Shown here in pieces: positions 49,356 through 59,142 of a DNA stretch of 64,000 nucleotides. Every line of letters starts with the position of its first letter. Positions within the stretch are counted from its first letter, which is position 1. The stretch comes from JBMOPD01 sp049323615 (GTDB lineage: Bacteria > Bacillota > Desulfotomaculia > Desulfotomaculales > Desulfocucumaceae), in assembly GCA_049323615.1 (NCBI GenBank), contig JBMOPD010000017.1, positions 1-64,000 of the forward strand, in the 5' to 3' direction. A program made the translations under genes and the position numbers. Under the pieces are notes generated by a model. The model did no database searches and was not told where the DNA came from. It worked only from the letters and a program-made list of their open reading frames with translations.

Positions 49356-51998
49356 GTGGTAAACGGTACCGATTATTTTCTCACCTGGCCCGAGGCATTC
49401 AAGGCCGGCGCAGCTTCTGTGGGAGGTAAGGGGTGGAACCTGGGAAGGCTTGAAAGGTACGGCTTTAATATTCCCCCGGGCGGAGTCCTTTCCGCAGCAG
49501 CCTACAGGGATTTTATCGAATATAACAACCTGGGGGAAGATGCAGATACTATTTTGCCAACTGTTACACTGGAAAATGTCGGGACAAGTGAAACCGAAGA
49601 AAAACTTGCCCGGTTCAGAGAAAGAATCAAGGACGGCCATATTCCTCCACGCGTTCAGGCAGAATTGCTCTCTAAATTGAACGAAACGGGTATCCTGGAA
49701 AGGCCTGTGGCTGTCAGGTCTTCGGCCACCGCCGAGGATTCCGGTGAGGCATCCTTTGCCGGGATTCATGAATCATTCTTAAATGTACAGGGACCGGACA
49801 ACATCCTCATGGCGGTTAAAGGTTGTTATGCCTCCCTCTGGACCCCCAGGGCCGTAGCATACCGGAGAAAAATGAACATCCCGGATGGCCGGGTGATGGC
49901 GGCCGTGGTAATCATGGCCATGGTGGAGGCGAAAGCGGCGGGAATAGCCTTCTCCTGCGACCCGCGGACCGGACGTGAAGATATTATTTTGATAAACGCC
50001 AATTACGGCCTGGGTGAAAGTGTGGTCAGCGGATCTGTGGAGCCGGATGAATACCGCCTGGACCTGAATGCTGCCATTACGGGAAAAAGGATCGGCCGCA
50101 AGGAGGGTATTACCGTCACCGGCAAAGATGGCGGGACAGAGTTTGTCAAACCCGGTGATTTGCCGGGGGGCCAGGTGCTTCCCGACGAGAATATATCAAA
50201 ATTGGGCCTGCTGACACTCCGGGTGTATGAAGCCCTGGGACGTGGGGAGGAACACCAGGATATTGAATGGGTATTTGACGGCAACGGATTTATTTTGGTC
50301 CAGGCCCGGCCGGTGACGGCGCTGCCCAGGTATACCTGCGCTGAAATTAAACATCAGCCTGATATGTGGTCCAACGCCAATTTCAGGGATGCTGTGCCAA
50401 TGGTGCTGTCATCCCTGTGCTGGTCCAGGGCGAAACCTTTTCTGAACCTATTTTATCATATACCGTTTCAAATGGTTGATTATAAGCTGCCCGCAGGACT
50501 TCAGTTTCTTAAACTGTTTCACGGAAGGGCTTATCAAAACCTGTCACTTTTTCAATGGTTCTGGTATGACGTTTTTGGCGTAACACCCCGGGAAACAAAC
50601 GCTGCATTGGGCGGCCACCAGCCGGAAATAAGAATTAACGAAAAAAAACCCTTTGCCGGCATCAAGGGGATTAGAAGAAGGGGCCGTGTACTGAAGCTTT
50701 TTCTGGCAGTTTCAAGGCTTAGGGGGAAGGCAGAAAAGATTATTAACGCGTTTAGTGATATGGCGAACAGTTTATCAAAAAAGGACTTTAAGGTCTTTAA
50801 AGATCGAGAGTTTTTCGAGGCCATAAATAACTTTGAAAGCGTATATTTTCAATTCGCAACTATATTTTGTGCATCCTTGTTTTTTACCGGTCCTGTCGGG
50901 ATGATGGTCAAGACATTGGAAAAATATTTTCCCGGGAGGGGTAACGCTTTGGCCAACGGACTTATGGCGGGAAGCGCGGACATAACCAGCGCGCAGCACG
51001 GCTACCGCCTGCTGGAAATGGCCGAAATAGCCCGCGGGGATGCCGACGCCCGCAGGTATTTTTCCTCCGAACCCTTTGCGCCTCTTTTATGGGAAAAAGA
51101 GCTGCCTGATAACTCCCGGTTCAAGCAATCTTTTAAAAGCTTTTTGGAGGAATACGGGCACCGGGGAGTTTATGAGCTGGATATTATAAATCCGCGCTGG
51201 CGGGAAGATCCTTCTTACCTTTTGAATGTCGTCAGGAGCACCATGGAAACCGCCGATCTCGGCAAAATAAAGGCCCGGCAAAAAGAAAAAGTGGCTGGGG
51301 CCTGGCGGGAGATCAACCGGGTCATGCCTTTTTACCGGCGCATATGGGTAAAATACTGGCTGAAGAAATCGCTTAAAGGCGTGGAAATGAGGGAAATGTG
51401 CAAGTCCGTTTTTGTAAAGCTATTTGAGCCTGAACGCATGATGTTTTTGGAAATAGGGCGCCACTTGGCGGAAAGGTGCATTATTAAAGAACAGGCCGAT
51501 ATATTCCACTGCACCTTAACCGAAATTAAGTCCATTCTGCAGGGGGACTGGGACGGGAAGGGCCTGGCCGTTTTGGTGTCAGACCGAAAGGACCGCAGAA
51601 AAGAAATGGAAGCTCTTTCACCTCCGGATTTAATTATTGAAGACGTCCCCCAAACCGTTAGGCCCGTTGCCAGCACAGCCGGAAACGTGCTAACGGGTTT
51701 GGGCGTGGCTGCAGGGAGTGCCTCCGGTACGGCCAGGCTAATCTATCACCCCCATGAAGGGGGAAAGCTGTCAGACGGTGATGTTCTGGTGGCGCCTTCC
51801 ACCGATCCTGCCTGGACACCCCTGTTTTTAAAAACTTCTGCGATAGTGATGGAGACAGGGGGGTTTTTGTCCCACGGGGCCATTGTGGCCCGGGAGTATT
51901 GTGTGCCGGCGGTTGTTAACATTCCGGGAGTGTTAAAGATAATAAAGGATGAACAGATAATCACTGTGGATGGTGACGAAGGGAAAATATATCTTTAA
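49356..51998 (+). CDS. PEP/pyruvate-binding phosphotransferase, rifampicin phosphotransferase (RPH)-like
   Basis: An 880-residue three-part enzyme. The N-terminal ATP-grasp domain (~1-325) has VGGKGWNLGRLERYGFNIPP, RPVAVRSSATAEDSGEASFA and DIEWVFDGNGFILVQARPVT. The middle (~340-780) is a large, poorly conserved helical region like the antibiotic-binding domain of RPH. The C-terminal swivelling domain has the phospho-His loop GGFLSHGAIVAREYCVPAVV. PEP synthase's own C-terminal PEP barrel is absent, which favours the RPH group. GTG start, GGGGGAGGGG upstream. Substrate unknown. Confidence 0.85.
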   Translation: MVNGTDYFLTWPEAFKAGAASVGGKGWNLGRLERYGFNIPPGGVLSAAAYRDFIEYNNLGEDADTILPTVTLENVGTSETEEKLARFRERIKDGHIPPRVQAELLSKLNETGILERPVAVRSSATAEDSGEASFAGIHESFLNVQGPDNILMAVKGCYASLWTPRAVAYRRKMNIPDGRVMAAVVIMAMVEAKAAGIAFSCDPRTGREDIILINANYGLGESVVSGSVEPDEYRLDLNAAITGKRIGRKEGITVTGKDGGTEFVKPGDLPGGQVLPDENISKLGLLTLRVYEALGRGEEHQDIEWVFDGNGFILVQARPVTALPRYTCAEIKHQPDMWSNANFRDAVPMVLSSLCWSRAKPFLNLFYHIPFQMVDYKLPAGLQFLKLFHGRAYQNLSLFQWFWYDVFGVTPRETNAALGGHQPEIRINEKKPFAGIKGIRRRGRVLKLFLAVSRLRGKAEKIINAFSDMANSLSKKDFKVFKDREFFEAINNFESVYFQFATIFCASLFFTGPVGMMVKTLEKYFPGRGNALANGLMAGSADITSAQHGYRLLEMAEIARGDADARRYFSSEPFAPLLWEKELPDNSRFKQSFKSFLEEYGHRGVYELDIINPRWREDPSYLLNVVRSTMETADLGKIKARQKEKVAGAWREINRVMPFYRRIWVKYWLKKSLKGVEMREMCKSVFVKLFEPERMMFLEIGRHLAERCIIKEQADIFHCTLTEIKSILQGDWDGKGLAVLVSDRKDRRKEMEALSPPDLIIEDVPQTVRPVASTAGNVLTGLGVAAGSASGTARLIYHPHEGGKLSDGDVLVAPSTDPAWTPLFLKTSAIVMETGGFLSHGAIVAREYCVPAVVNIPGVLKIIKDEQIITVDGDEGKIYL

Positions 51999-53377
51999 AT
52001 AAGCTTTTCAGGATAAGCCGTCCTCCACCGCCGGGCCAGGTCCAGCAGCCGGGATTTTTCGTTCGCTTCGGGGTTCTCAAGCACAACCTCCAGGAGCCTG
52101 TTTAAAATGTTGCCCATTTCCCTGCCGGGCCTGATCCCCAGGGCCTTGAGGTCGTTGCCGTTCAAAGCCAGGTCCTTGATCCGCAAAGGGTCATTCTTCT
52201 TCAGTATTATTTTCACGGACCTTTTGAAGTTCTCCACGGCGGACACCCCGCCGGGCTGTCCGGCGGCCATGGCCACGGCCAGCAGGAGATCGAACAGGTC
52301 ATCCAGGTTTTCCTCACCTGCGCGGGCGATAAATTTTTTTATATCCTTTTCTTCCTCCGGTAAATTACACCCGATCCCCTGTTCCCTGACCAGGGCCACC
52401 ACCGACCTGGTGGTCCTGCGGTCATATTTCAGCCAGTCCATAATTTCCCCGGCCAGTGCGGCGCTTCCCGCCTGGCGGTGGAAAGGGCCCCCGCCCCTCC
52501 CGTCCCCGGCCGTGAATTCCCGCCTGCCTATACCGAGAAGCAGCGCGGCCAGCCTGACATTGAGCCTGGCCGGGGAATATTTTAAAACTTCCGTGGTATA
52601 CCCGATCACGTCACCCATCCCGGCCTCCCGGGCCACCTCAGCCCAATCCGCCAGTTCGGGGATTATAAAATCCAGCAGGCCCAGGGTGTGCATCTGATCC
52701 ACCCCCCGGTGGGGCTCCCTGCTCAGCAGGATGGCATTCAACTCCTCCCGGACCCTTTTCATGGACACCCTGGTAATCAGCCGCCGGTTGGTCCGGATGC
52801 AGTCCCGGGTTTTTTCCTCGATGGAGAAACCCAGCTGGCAGGCAAACCTTACCGCCCTTATCATGCGCAGGGCATCTTCCCTGAACCTCTTCCGGGGATT
52901 GCCCACGGCCCTGATTATGCCGCCGGCAATGTCCTTGAGCCCGCCGAAAAAGTCGTAAATATTCCCGTCCAGACCCACAGCCATGGAATTGATGGTGAAA
53001 TCCCGCCTGGACAGGTCCTCCTTCAGGCTGTCGGTAAATTCAACACTGTCCGGCCGGCGGTGGTCGGAATACTTTCCCTCCCGGCGCAGGGTGGTGGTCT
53101 CCACGGCCATCCCGTCGTAAAGTACCGTCACCGTCCCGTGCTTCTCCCCGGTGGGCACTGACCTGGGAAAAAGTTCACGGACCCGGTCGGGGGTGGCGCT
53201 GGTGGCAATATCGTAATCCTTGGGTTCCCTGCCCAAAATTATATCCCTTACCACGCCGCCCACCAGGTAAGCACTAAAACCGTTTTCCTCCAGCCGGTTC
53301 AGTACTTCCCTCACTTGAACCGGGACGTATTCCAAACTGATTTTTCCGCCTGCCGGGGTATTGCCGCCTGAATTCAT
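51995..53377 (-). CDS. cca: CCA tRNA nucleotidyltransferase / poly(A) polymerase family
   Basis: A ~460-residue class II nucleotidyltransferase. The head has AYLVGGVVRDIILGREPKDY and DIATSA (metal-binding DxD), TTTLRREGKYSDHRRP, and LSRRDFTINSMAVG. The neck motif is FREDALRMIRAVRFACQLGF. The C-terminal part is helical with a degenerate HD region (FHRQAGSAALAGEIMDWLKY). It adds or repairs the CCA end of tRNAs. Start at ATG 53377 (GGGG upstream) or TTG 53395. It overlaps the convergent RPH-like gene by four bases. Confidence 0.9.
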   Translation of the reverse strand: MNSGGNTPAGGKISLEYVPVQVREVLNRLEENGFSAYLVGGVVRDIILGREPKDYDIATSATPDRVRELFPRSVPTGEKHGTVTVLYDGMAVETTTLRREGKYSDHRRPDSVEFTDSLKEDLSRRDFTINSMAVGLDGNIYDFFGGLKDIAGGIIRAVGNPRKRFREDALRMIRAVRFACQLGFSIEEKTRDCIRTNRRLITRVSMKRVREELNAILLSREPHRGVDQMHTLGLLDFIIPELADWAEVAREAGMGDVIGYTTEVLKYSPARLNVRLAALLLGIGRREFTAGDGRGGGPFHRQAGSAALAGEIMDWLKYDRRTTRSVVALVREQGIGCNLPEEEKDIKKFIARAGEENLDDLFDLLLAVAMAAGQPGGVSAVENFKRSVKIILKKNDPLRIKDLALNGNDLKALGIRPGREMGNILNRLLEVVLENPEANEKSRLLDLARRWRTAYPEKLI

Positions 53378-53396
53378 ACCAGGTCCCCTATCCAAA

Positions 53397-53810
53397 TTAG
53401 AGGTGAGAGGTGCGTCTCAGTCCCCTCTTTATTTCTTCCACCTCCGGGGCGACGTCTTCAACCCACCGGTAAATGGATTCCCCGGACAGTTCCGGGGGCC
53501 CCTTTATGCCCCCGGTGTCGATCCTGTCGAATATCTCCCCGTAAAGGCCGTCCCCGGTCTCTTCGTCATAAAATAATTCCTGCAGTATGTACGCCAGCCA
53601 GCCGGTGCGGCCGTTCAGCATGGTAATCCCGTCCAGCAGCCTGGTGGCTTGAGCCTCCTTGAGGCCGAAAAAATAAACACTGTGGCCGTCAAAGGATATG
53701 AGGTTGGGATGGCCTGTTATGTCCACGCCTTCCTTCTTGAATCCAGCCCCGAAAACTGGGGGTTTTATTGTATTTAAAAAGTCGGCCACCATTTTTCTCC
53801 ACTGAGCCAT
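53397..53810 (-). CDS. Conserved protein of unknown function
   Basis: About 137 residues from the ATG at 53810 (MAQWRKMVADFLNTI), containing GHPNLISFDGHSVYFFGLKE and a C-terminal acidic helix (YRWVEDVAPEVEEIKRGL). The open frame runs to 53921, but that part overlaps the amidase gene and reads as a shadow. No clear ribosome site was found; a TTG two codons earlier is equally possible. It is soluble, with no signal. Function unknown. Confidence 0.65.
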   Translation of the reverse strand: MAQWRKMVADFLNTIKPPVFGAGFKKEGVDITGHPNLISFDGHSVYFFGLKEAQATRLLDGITMLNGRTGWLAYILQELFYDEETGDGLYGEIFDRIDTGGIKGPPELSGESIYRWVEDVAPEVEEIKRGLRRTSHL

Positions 53811-53844
53811 ATCCAACCCCGCCAGCTTTTCATCATATTCCTTC

Positions 53845-55251
53845 CTAAATCTCCGGCCGCCTGTCAATCCAGGGGGAAATCCTTTCAAAGGCCGCCGAAA
53901 CCGCCAGCACGGTAAGTTCATCGTAAGGCCTGCCCACTATCTGCAGCCCCACCGGCAGTCCCTCGGCGGTAAAGCCGCAGGGCACCGAGGCCGCGGGCTG
54001 CCCGGTCATGTTGAAGGGTATGGTGAAGGAAGCCATGGCGGTGGGAGGGGCGTCCTTGCCGTCAATTTGGGCCGGCCCCAGTTCCCCGGCCTTAAACGCC
54101 GTCACCGGCATGGTGGGTGTGAGCAGAACGTCATACTGCTCAAAAATCCGGGCTACTCTAACCCCCAGTTCGTGGCGCTTGAACAGGGCCTTGGCGATAT
54201 CCGTGGCCTTAAAGCCGTCGGCCATGGGAATAAAGGGCCGGTAGTGGCGGTACATGACGGCCTCCCATTCCTCCCGCCTTTCTTCGTTGGCCGCCGCAGT
54301 CTCGGTCAGCACCATTATAAGCCACTCAAAATCGGTGCTGATCAGGTCGGGGTTGATTTCTTCCACTTTACAGCCGGCGGCTTCAAATTTCCGGGCGGCG
54401 GCGGTACAGATGGACTTTACCTCCGGGTCCACCGGGGCATACCCCAGATCAGGCGTCCAGGCCATCCTGAGGCCCTTTATTTCTTTGCCCGGGGCGGAGG
54501 TGAAGTCTATATCCTGGCGGGGCAGGCTCTGCCTGTCCCATGGGTAAGGCCCTGCCATCACCTGAAGCATCAGGGCGGCGTCGGCCACCGTGCGGGTGAT
54601 CGGTCCCATGGTGGATAAGGTTTCAAAGCCGTACTTCCTGGGGTGGTGGGGAACCCGGCCGAAGTGCGGCTTAATGCCGTAAACCCCGCAGAAACTGGAT
54701 GGTATGCGGATGGAGCCACCCCCGTCGGAACCCTGGTGAATGGGCCCGAATCCGGCCGCCGCAGCCGCCCCCGCCCCGCCGCTGGACCCTCCCGGCGTCC
54801 TGTCCAGCTTCCAGGGATTAAAGCTGGGACCGAAGACATTGTTGTCGGTCATGCCGATCAGGCCGAATTCCGGAGTATTGGTCTTGCCCACCACAATGGC
54901 CCCGGCCCGTTTCAGGCGGGTCACCAGCACATCATCCTGGTCCGGAATATAATTTTCGTATAGTTTTGAACCGAAGGTGGTTTTGATGCCCGCGGTGTAA
55001 TTCAGGTCCTTGATGGTCACCGGCACCCCGCACAGGGGTCCGGGGGCCGTCCCGGCTGTGATTTCCTTTTCGGCCTGCCTGGCGGCGGCTATGGCCGTGT
55101 CAGCCGCCAGGGTGCAGACGGCGTTTACTTTTCCGTTTACCTCCTCAATGCGCCTGATTACCGCCCCGGTTGTTTCCACCGGAGAAAGTTTCTTTTCCCT
55201 TACCGCGGCCGCCATATCAACGGCACTCATCCAGCAGATTTCCGAACCCAT
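53845..55251 (-). CDS. Amidase (amidase signature family)
   Basis: A 468-residue serine amidohydrolase of the GatA/amidase signature family. The catalytic Lys is in GVPVTIKDLNYTAGI, the cis-Ser and nucleophile Ser in PGGSSGGAGAAAAAGF and GSDGGGSIRIPSSFCG. ATG at 55251 follows AGGAGGGG; the open frame to 55326 has no site. No gatB/gatC is adjacent, so a stand-alone amidase is more likely than the Glu-tRNA amidotransferase subunit. Confidence 0.9.
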   Translation of the reverse strand: MGSEICWMSAVDMAAAVREKKLSPVETTGAVIRRIEEVNGKVNAVCTLAADTAIAAARQAEKEITAGTAPGPLCGVPVTIKDLNYTAGIKTTFGSKLYENYIPDQDDVLVTRLKRAGAIVVGKTNTPEFGLIGMTDNNVFGPSFNPWKLDRTPGGSSGGAGAAAAAGFGPIHQGSDGGGSIRIPSSFCGVYGIKPHFGRVPHHPRKYGFETLSTMGPITRTVADAALMLQVMAGPYPWDRQSLPRQDIDFTSAPGKEIKGLRMAWTPDLGYAPVDPEVKSICTAAARKFEAAGCKVEEINPDLISTDFEWLIMVLTETAAANEERREEWEAVMYRHYRPFIPMADGFKATDIAKALFKRHELGVRVARIFEQYDVLLTPTMPVTAFKAGELGPAQIDGKDAPPTAMASFTIPFNMTGQPAASVPCGFTAEGLPVGLQIVGRPYDELTVLAVSAAFERISPWIDRRPEI

Positions 55252-55331
55252 CTTACCCCTCCTAACGGATAGATTGATTAACCAAATGCTCACCGGGCCG
55301 GAGCCGGAGGCCCGTCCCACGCCCATTTAAA

Positions 55332-55348
55332 ACCGCCCCGGGGGCGGC
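55332..55348 (-). terminator. Probable terminator after the CBS-domain gene
   Basis: Minus-strand GCCGCCCCCGGGGCGG hairpin followed by TTTTAAA, about 50 bases past the CBS gene stop and before the amidase start. Confidence 0.5.
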
Positions 55349-55399
55349 ATAGATAAAAAATGCACCGGGCCAGTCTGTATGTTCCGGTACAAATAACAG

Positions 55400-55900
55400 T
55401 CATGAAAGATTGACCTCAAACAGCATCTTGATGAACGGCAGGAGGTCCACGGGGCGGATTATGCCAACTACTTTCAGCTTGTTGTTCAGGACCGGCACAA
55501 TGGTGATCTTGCGCTTCAGTATTGTTTCCACCGCCCTGGCCGGGGGGTCGGTGTCCATAACGTAGGCGTCCACCACCGGGCGGATAAATTTGGTTACCGG
55601 AGTGTCCTTGATCAGCTTCAGTCCGTCCCAAAAGAAGAGTTCAGGGCGGTTGAAGGAGATGCCCAGCCAGCCTCCGGCCCTCGGGGCCAAAGTGCCCAGG
55701 GCCTGGAACACCGCCCGCAGGGTAAGAATGCCGGTGATATTGCCGTCATCATCAAGCACCAGCACCCAGCGAAATCCCTTTTCTTTGGCTGAAGTGTGCA
55801 TCAGGCTGACAGCTTCTTCGAAGGTGGCGTTTTTGTGGATGGTTGAGTAGTCCGAGAGGGTGATCATCAAATCTTTGACCGTGTCCATCTTTCCCTGCAT
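55400..55900 (-). CDS. CBS-domain pair protein
   Basis: A 166-residue protein made of two CBS domains: TVKDLMITLSDYSTIHKNAT to ITGILTLRAVFQAL, and PVTKFIRPVVDAYVMDTDPP to VVGIIRPVDLL. Such pairs bind adenosine nucleotides and act as energy sensors. Start ATG 55900 follows GGGGGTG; the open frame to 55972 has no site. No partner is visible next to it; PEP carboxykinase upstream is a separate gene 160 bases away. Confidence 0.87.
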   Translation of the reverse strand: MQGKMDTVKDLMITLSDYSTIHKNATFEEAVSLMHTSAKEKGFRWVLVLDDDGNITGILTLRAVFQALGTLAPRAGGWLGISFNRPELFFWDGLKLIKDTPVTKFIRPVVDAYVMDTDPPARAVETILKRKITIVPVLNNKLKVVGIIRPVDLLPFIKMLFEVNLS

Positions 55901-56062
55901 ATATAAACACCCCCGGTAAAATTTAAATACTATACTTAAATATATATTATATCTGTATACAACAAGCAACAATCAGACCCTTTAACGGCGAAATTTAACT
56001 TTAAGGCGCCCGTTACCAGTGTCTATTTTTTCACAAAAACAGCCCGCACATTCCCCCCTGGT

Positions 56063-57589
56063 CTAGATTGTGTCTACAATTTCCCTTTTCAGCCCGCTGT
56101 ATTTGCCCAGCCACTCTTTCCTTTCCCGCCTCAGTTTATCCACCAGCCGGCCGTACTCTTCCCGGGAGTAATACTGTTCGGACCGGTACGGGGCGAGGTC
56201 AAGTCCGGGTATTTCCTCGGGAACGAGATAACCCCAGTCGGGGTCGGTTTTCCATCTGACGGTCCCCCTGGCTATTTCCCTCAGGATGCCCGTGGAAACG
56301 CCGATGGTGATCTTCCTGCCGGGCGAACCTTCCCTGGCCCCAACGGCCCCTGTGTTCAGCAGGTAGCACTCCATATCCGGGTTTTCCCTTAATATTTTCA
56401 GGAGCCTGTTGCCTTCCTCGGCCTCCGGCCCGATGATAAAGGGGTTGGTGCCCACTTCCCTTTTGGATTGCCCGGCCCTGGTGGGGTCCCCCGCCGAGGT
56501 CTCAACGGATTCTCCCAGCATAAAGTAGGCCGCCCCCTGCTCGGGCGAGAGCCTGGCTACCGGCGGTATTATGTCGTTGCGGCGGGTGATGAAAATTATC
56601 TTGTGGGCCTTTTCCAGGTCTATCTCCTGATCAGTGTTCTCCACGTCGCCGCGCAGTATCACGCCCCTGCCGTTGGAGGTCAGCTCATCATTATCAAACA
56701 GGACCTCCCCGCCCCCGGTAATCATCACATTTTCAAAAATGGCCGACGGCGAGGTGGCCGCGTGGTACAACACGGCCTGGCTCTCGTCCAAGCCCTCGGT
56801 CTTTATATAAAACCCGTTTTCGGTGCCGAAACAGCACCCGTCAGGCCTCATCATCACCACATCGTCCTGCCTGATAAAAACCGTCTCGCTCCCGTTCAGG
56901 CCGTGGTTGTGCATGGTCAGGGTGGTCTTCCCCGTACCGCTGAGGCCGAACAGGATAAAGCCCACATCACTCAATGAGCCGGTTCCGTTCTTTACCCGCA
57001 GCACCTTGCTGCCGGCGTGGAATCCCAGGCCGCCGGCCTTCTTGTATATGTACATGGCCATCCTGAGGAAGGATTTTTTGGCCTCGCCGAAATAATCGGT
57101 GCCCAGGATAAAGGTGATCCTCTCTTCCGGGTGGCAAAAGATTATCTTTTCCGGCCACTCGGGAACGTAGATGCTGATCAGGTCCGGTTCCCCCTCCGGG
57201 TCGGCGGTGTCAAAAAGCATGACCTGCCACTTCAGGGGAATGCGGGCATATTTTTGGGTTATGTACAGCCTGCAGTGCAGGCTGAAATTTTCGTGCCGGC
57301 CCATCTGCCGGTCCAGCCTGATCACCCCGGCGCCTTTCAGGTATTCATAAACCTCATCAGCTACGGCCCGGGCCTTTGCCGGGGAAATACCCTGCTGGTC
57401 AACCCCCAGGGGGGTTCCGTCCTCCACTATGTAGGTAAACTTGGCGCTTCTGTTCCTGACCTTTGATACATACCCCGGGCTGCCGTATTTCGTTGTCTTC
57501 TCCTCGTGCCTGGCCAGTTCCCTCAGCCGGCTGTGCGGCGGGTTGATCAGCATTTCTTTGGCCTCCACCGGTCTCCTCAATGCACCCAT
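56063..57589 (-). CDS. pckA: Phosphoenolpyruvate carboxykinase (ATP)
   Basis: A 508-residue ATP-type PEPCK. Kinase-1a loop FGLSGTGKTTLTMHNHGLNG, kinase-2 and metal region FIRQDDVVMM, the GTDYFGEAKKSF segment and adenine-binding C-terminal residues are visible. It converts oxaloacetate and ATP to PEP for gluconeogenesis, or runs in reverse. ATG at 57589 has AAGGGTG six bases before it; a GTG three codons earlier overlaps that site. Length is slightly below the usual ~530. Confidence 0.93.
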   Translation of the reverse strand: MGALRRPVEAKEMLINPPHSRLRELARHEEKTTKYGSPGYVSKVRNRSAKFTYIVEDGTPLGVDQQGISPAKARAVADEVYEYLKGAGVIRLDRQMGRHENFSLHCRLYITQKYARIPLKWQVMLFDTADPEGEPDLISIYVPEWPEKIIFCHPEERITFILGTDYFGEAKKSFLRMAMYIYKKAGGLGFHAGSKVLRVKNGTGSLSDVGFILFGLSGTGKTTLTMHNHGLNGSETVFIRQDDVVMMRPDGCCFGTENGFYIKTEGLDESQAVLYHAATSPSAIFENVMITGGGEVLFDNDELTSNGRGVILRGDVENTDQEIDLEKAHKIIFITRRNDIIPPVARLSPEQGAAYFMLGESVETSAGDPTRAGQSKREVGTNPFIIGPEAEEGNRLLKILRENPDMECYLLNTGAVGAREGSPGRKITIGVSTGILREIARGTVRWKTDPDWGYLVPEEIPGLDLAPYRSEQYYSREEYGRLVDKLRRERKEWLGKYSGLKREIVDTI

Positions 57590-57778
57590 ATGTGTCACCC
57601 TTTTCGGAAATTTAATATATTTGAACAGTCTTATTAATCAATTATTCTCCATTATGATAAAAATTCCTTGCAATGGTATACATTATACAATATTAATATA
57701 TTAAAAATGATGGCACAAATCACCCCCGCGCCGGGGGTGAAATAGTTAAAAGCACGGCAAACATAAGACACGGCAAAC

Positions 57779-57807
57779 TTGACACCATCTGAAAAGAAAT
57801 ATATATT
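57779..57807 (+). promoter_or_regulatory. Sigma-A promoter of tyrS
   Basis: TTGACA (57779-57784), 17-base spacer, TATATT (57802-57807), 53 bases before the ATG. The leader is too short for a T-box, so this tyrS is not tRNA-regulated in the usual way. Confidence 0.75.
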
Positions 57808-57860
57808 TAAGTTGTGCTTTTTGCGGACTGGAAAAAACAGACTTTAGAGGGGATCTTAAA

Positions 57861-59138
57861 ATGCACTTGCTGGAAGATTTGGAATACAGGGGTTTAATCA
57901 ATGACATGTCCGACCCCGAAGAATTAAAGGGTCTTTTATCCAATGAATCGGTTGTTCTATACTGCGGATTCGATCCCACGGCGGACAGCCTGCATATAGG
58001 CCATTTGCTTCCCCTGATGGGCCTTCAGCGTTTTCAGCGGGCCGGGCACAGGCCCATCGCCCTGGCCGGGGGAGGCACCGGGCTCATCGGCGACCCCAGC
58101 GGCAAGACCGCGGAGAGAACATTGAACCCCAAGGAAGTGGTTGATTCTTACCTGGAAAACATAAAGGGCCAGCTCTCCCGTTTCCTTGATTTCGACTCCC
58201 GGACCAACCCCGCCCTGCTGCTGAACAACTATGACTGGATCTCACAGCTCAATGTCATAGAATACTTGAGGGACTTAGGCAAGCATTTTTCGGTCAACGC
58301 CATGCTGGCCAAGGACTCGGTGAAGTCAAGGATTGAAAACAGGGACGTGGGGATTTCTTACACCGAGTTCAGCTACATGATCCTGCAGTCTTACGACTAT
58401 TACTACCTGGCCAGGAATTACGACTGCAAGCTGCAGATCGGCGGCAGCGACCAGTGGGGTAACATTACTACCGGCATCGACTTTATCCGGCGCACCCTGC
58501 AAAGGGCCGCCTACGCCATGACCTTCCCGCTGATCACCACTTCGGAGGGGAAGAAATTCGGCAAGACCGAAGCCGGCACCATCTGGCTGGACGCCAAAAA
58601 GACCTCGCCCTACCAGTTTTACCAGTTCTGGATAAATGTCAGCGACCAGGACGTGATCAGGTTCATCAAGTATTTCACTTTCCTTGACCGGGACACCATC
58701 TCCCACCTGGAACAGGCGGTGGAGAAACACCCTGAAAAAAGGGAAGCCCAGCAGAGGCTGGCCTACGAGGTCACCACGCTGATACACGGTGAAAGCGAAG
58801 CCATTATGGCCAGGAAAATAGCGGAGGCGCTGTTCAGGGGCGCACTGGCCTCCCTTACCGAAAGCCAGCTCAAAGACGCCCTGTCCGGCGTACCCACAAC
58901 CTTACTGGAGGGAGAAAAGAAAGACGGCATGACGCTGCTGGACCTGGTGGTGGAAACGGGCTTAAGCCCTTCCCGGTCCCGGGGCCGGAACGACATTGAA
59001 AGCGGCGCCATATACATCAACGATGCCAGGGAAACTGACCCCGCCAGGAAAGTATCCGCTATAAGCAGGCTTTTTGAAAGGTATATCGTCCTCCGTAAAG
59101 GCAAAAAAAATTACCACCTGGTGATATTAAGGAGGTAG
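57861..59138 (+). CDS. tyrS: Tyrosyl-tRNA synthetase
   Basis: A 425-residue class I synthetase. LYCGFDPTADSLHIGHLLPL (HIGH motif), the tyrosine-pocket QSYDYYYLARNY and GGSDQWGNITTGID, KFGKTEAGTIW (KMSKS equivalent), and a C-terminal S4 RNA-binding domain (SRSRGRNDIESGAIYINDAR). AGGGGATC precedes the ATG. Its TAG lies inside the GGAGGTAG site of the next gene, so the two were once co-translated. Confidence 0.95.
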   Translation: MHLLEDLEYRGLINDMSDPEELKGLLSNESVVLYCGFDPTADSLHIGHLLPLMGLQRFQRAGHRPIALAGGGTGLIGDPSGKTAERTLNPKEVVDSYLENIKGQLSRFLDFDSRTNPALLLNNYDWISQLNVIEYLRDLGKHFSVNAMLAKDSVKSRIENRDVGISYTEFSYMILQSYDYYYLARNYDCKLQIGGSDQWGNITTGIDFIRRTLQRAAYAMTFPLITTSEGKKFGKTEAGTIWLDAKKTSPYQFYQFWINVSDQDVIRFIKYFTFLDRDTISHLEQAVEKHPEKREAQQRLAYEVTTLIHGESEAIMARKIAEALFRGALASLTESQLKDALSGVPTTLLEGEKKDGMTLLDLVVETGLSPSRSRGRNDIESGAIYINDARETDPARKVSAISRLFERYIVLRKGKKNYHLVILRR

Positions 59139-59142
59139 CGGC

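Noticed and set aside
57598..57860. T-box leader expected before tyrS
   Set aside because: No GGTGGNACCGCG and only about 50 bases between the promoter and ATG; a CACCCCC/GGGGGTG hairpin lies before the promoter.
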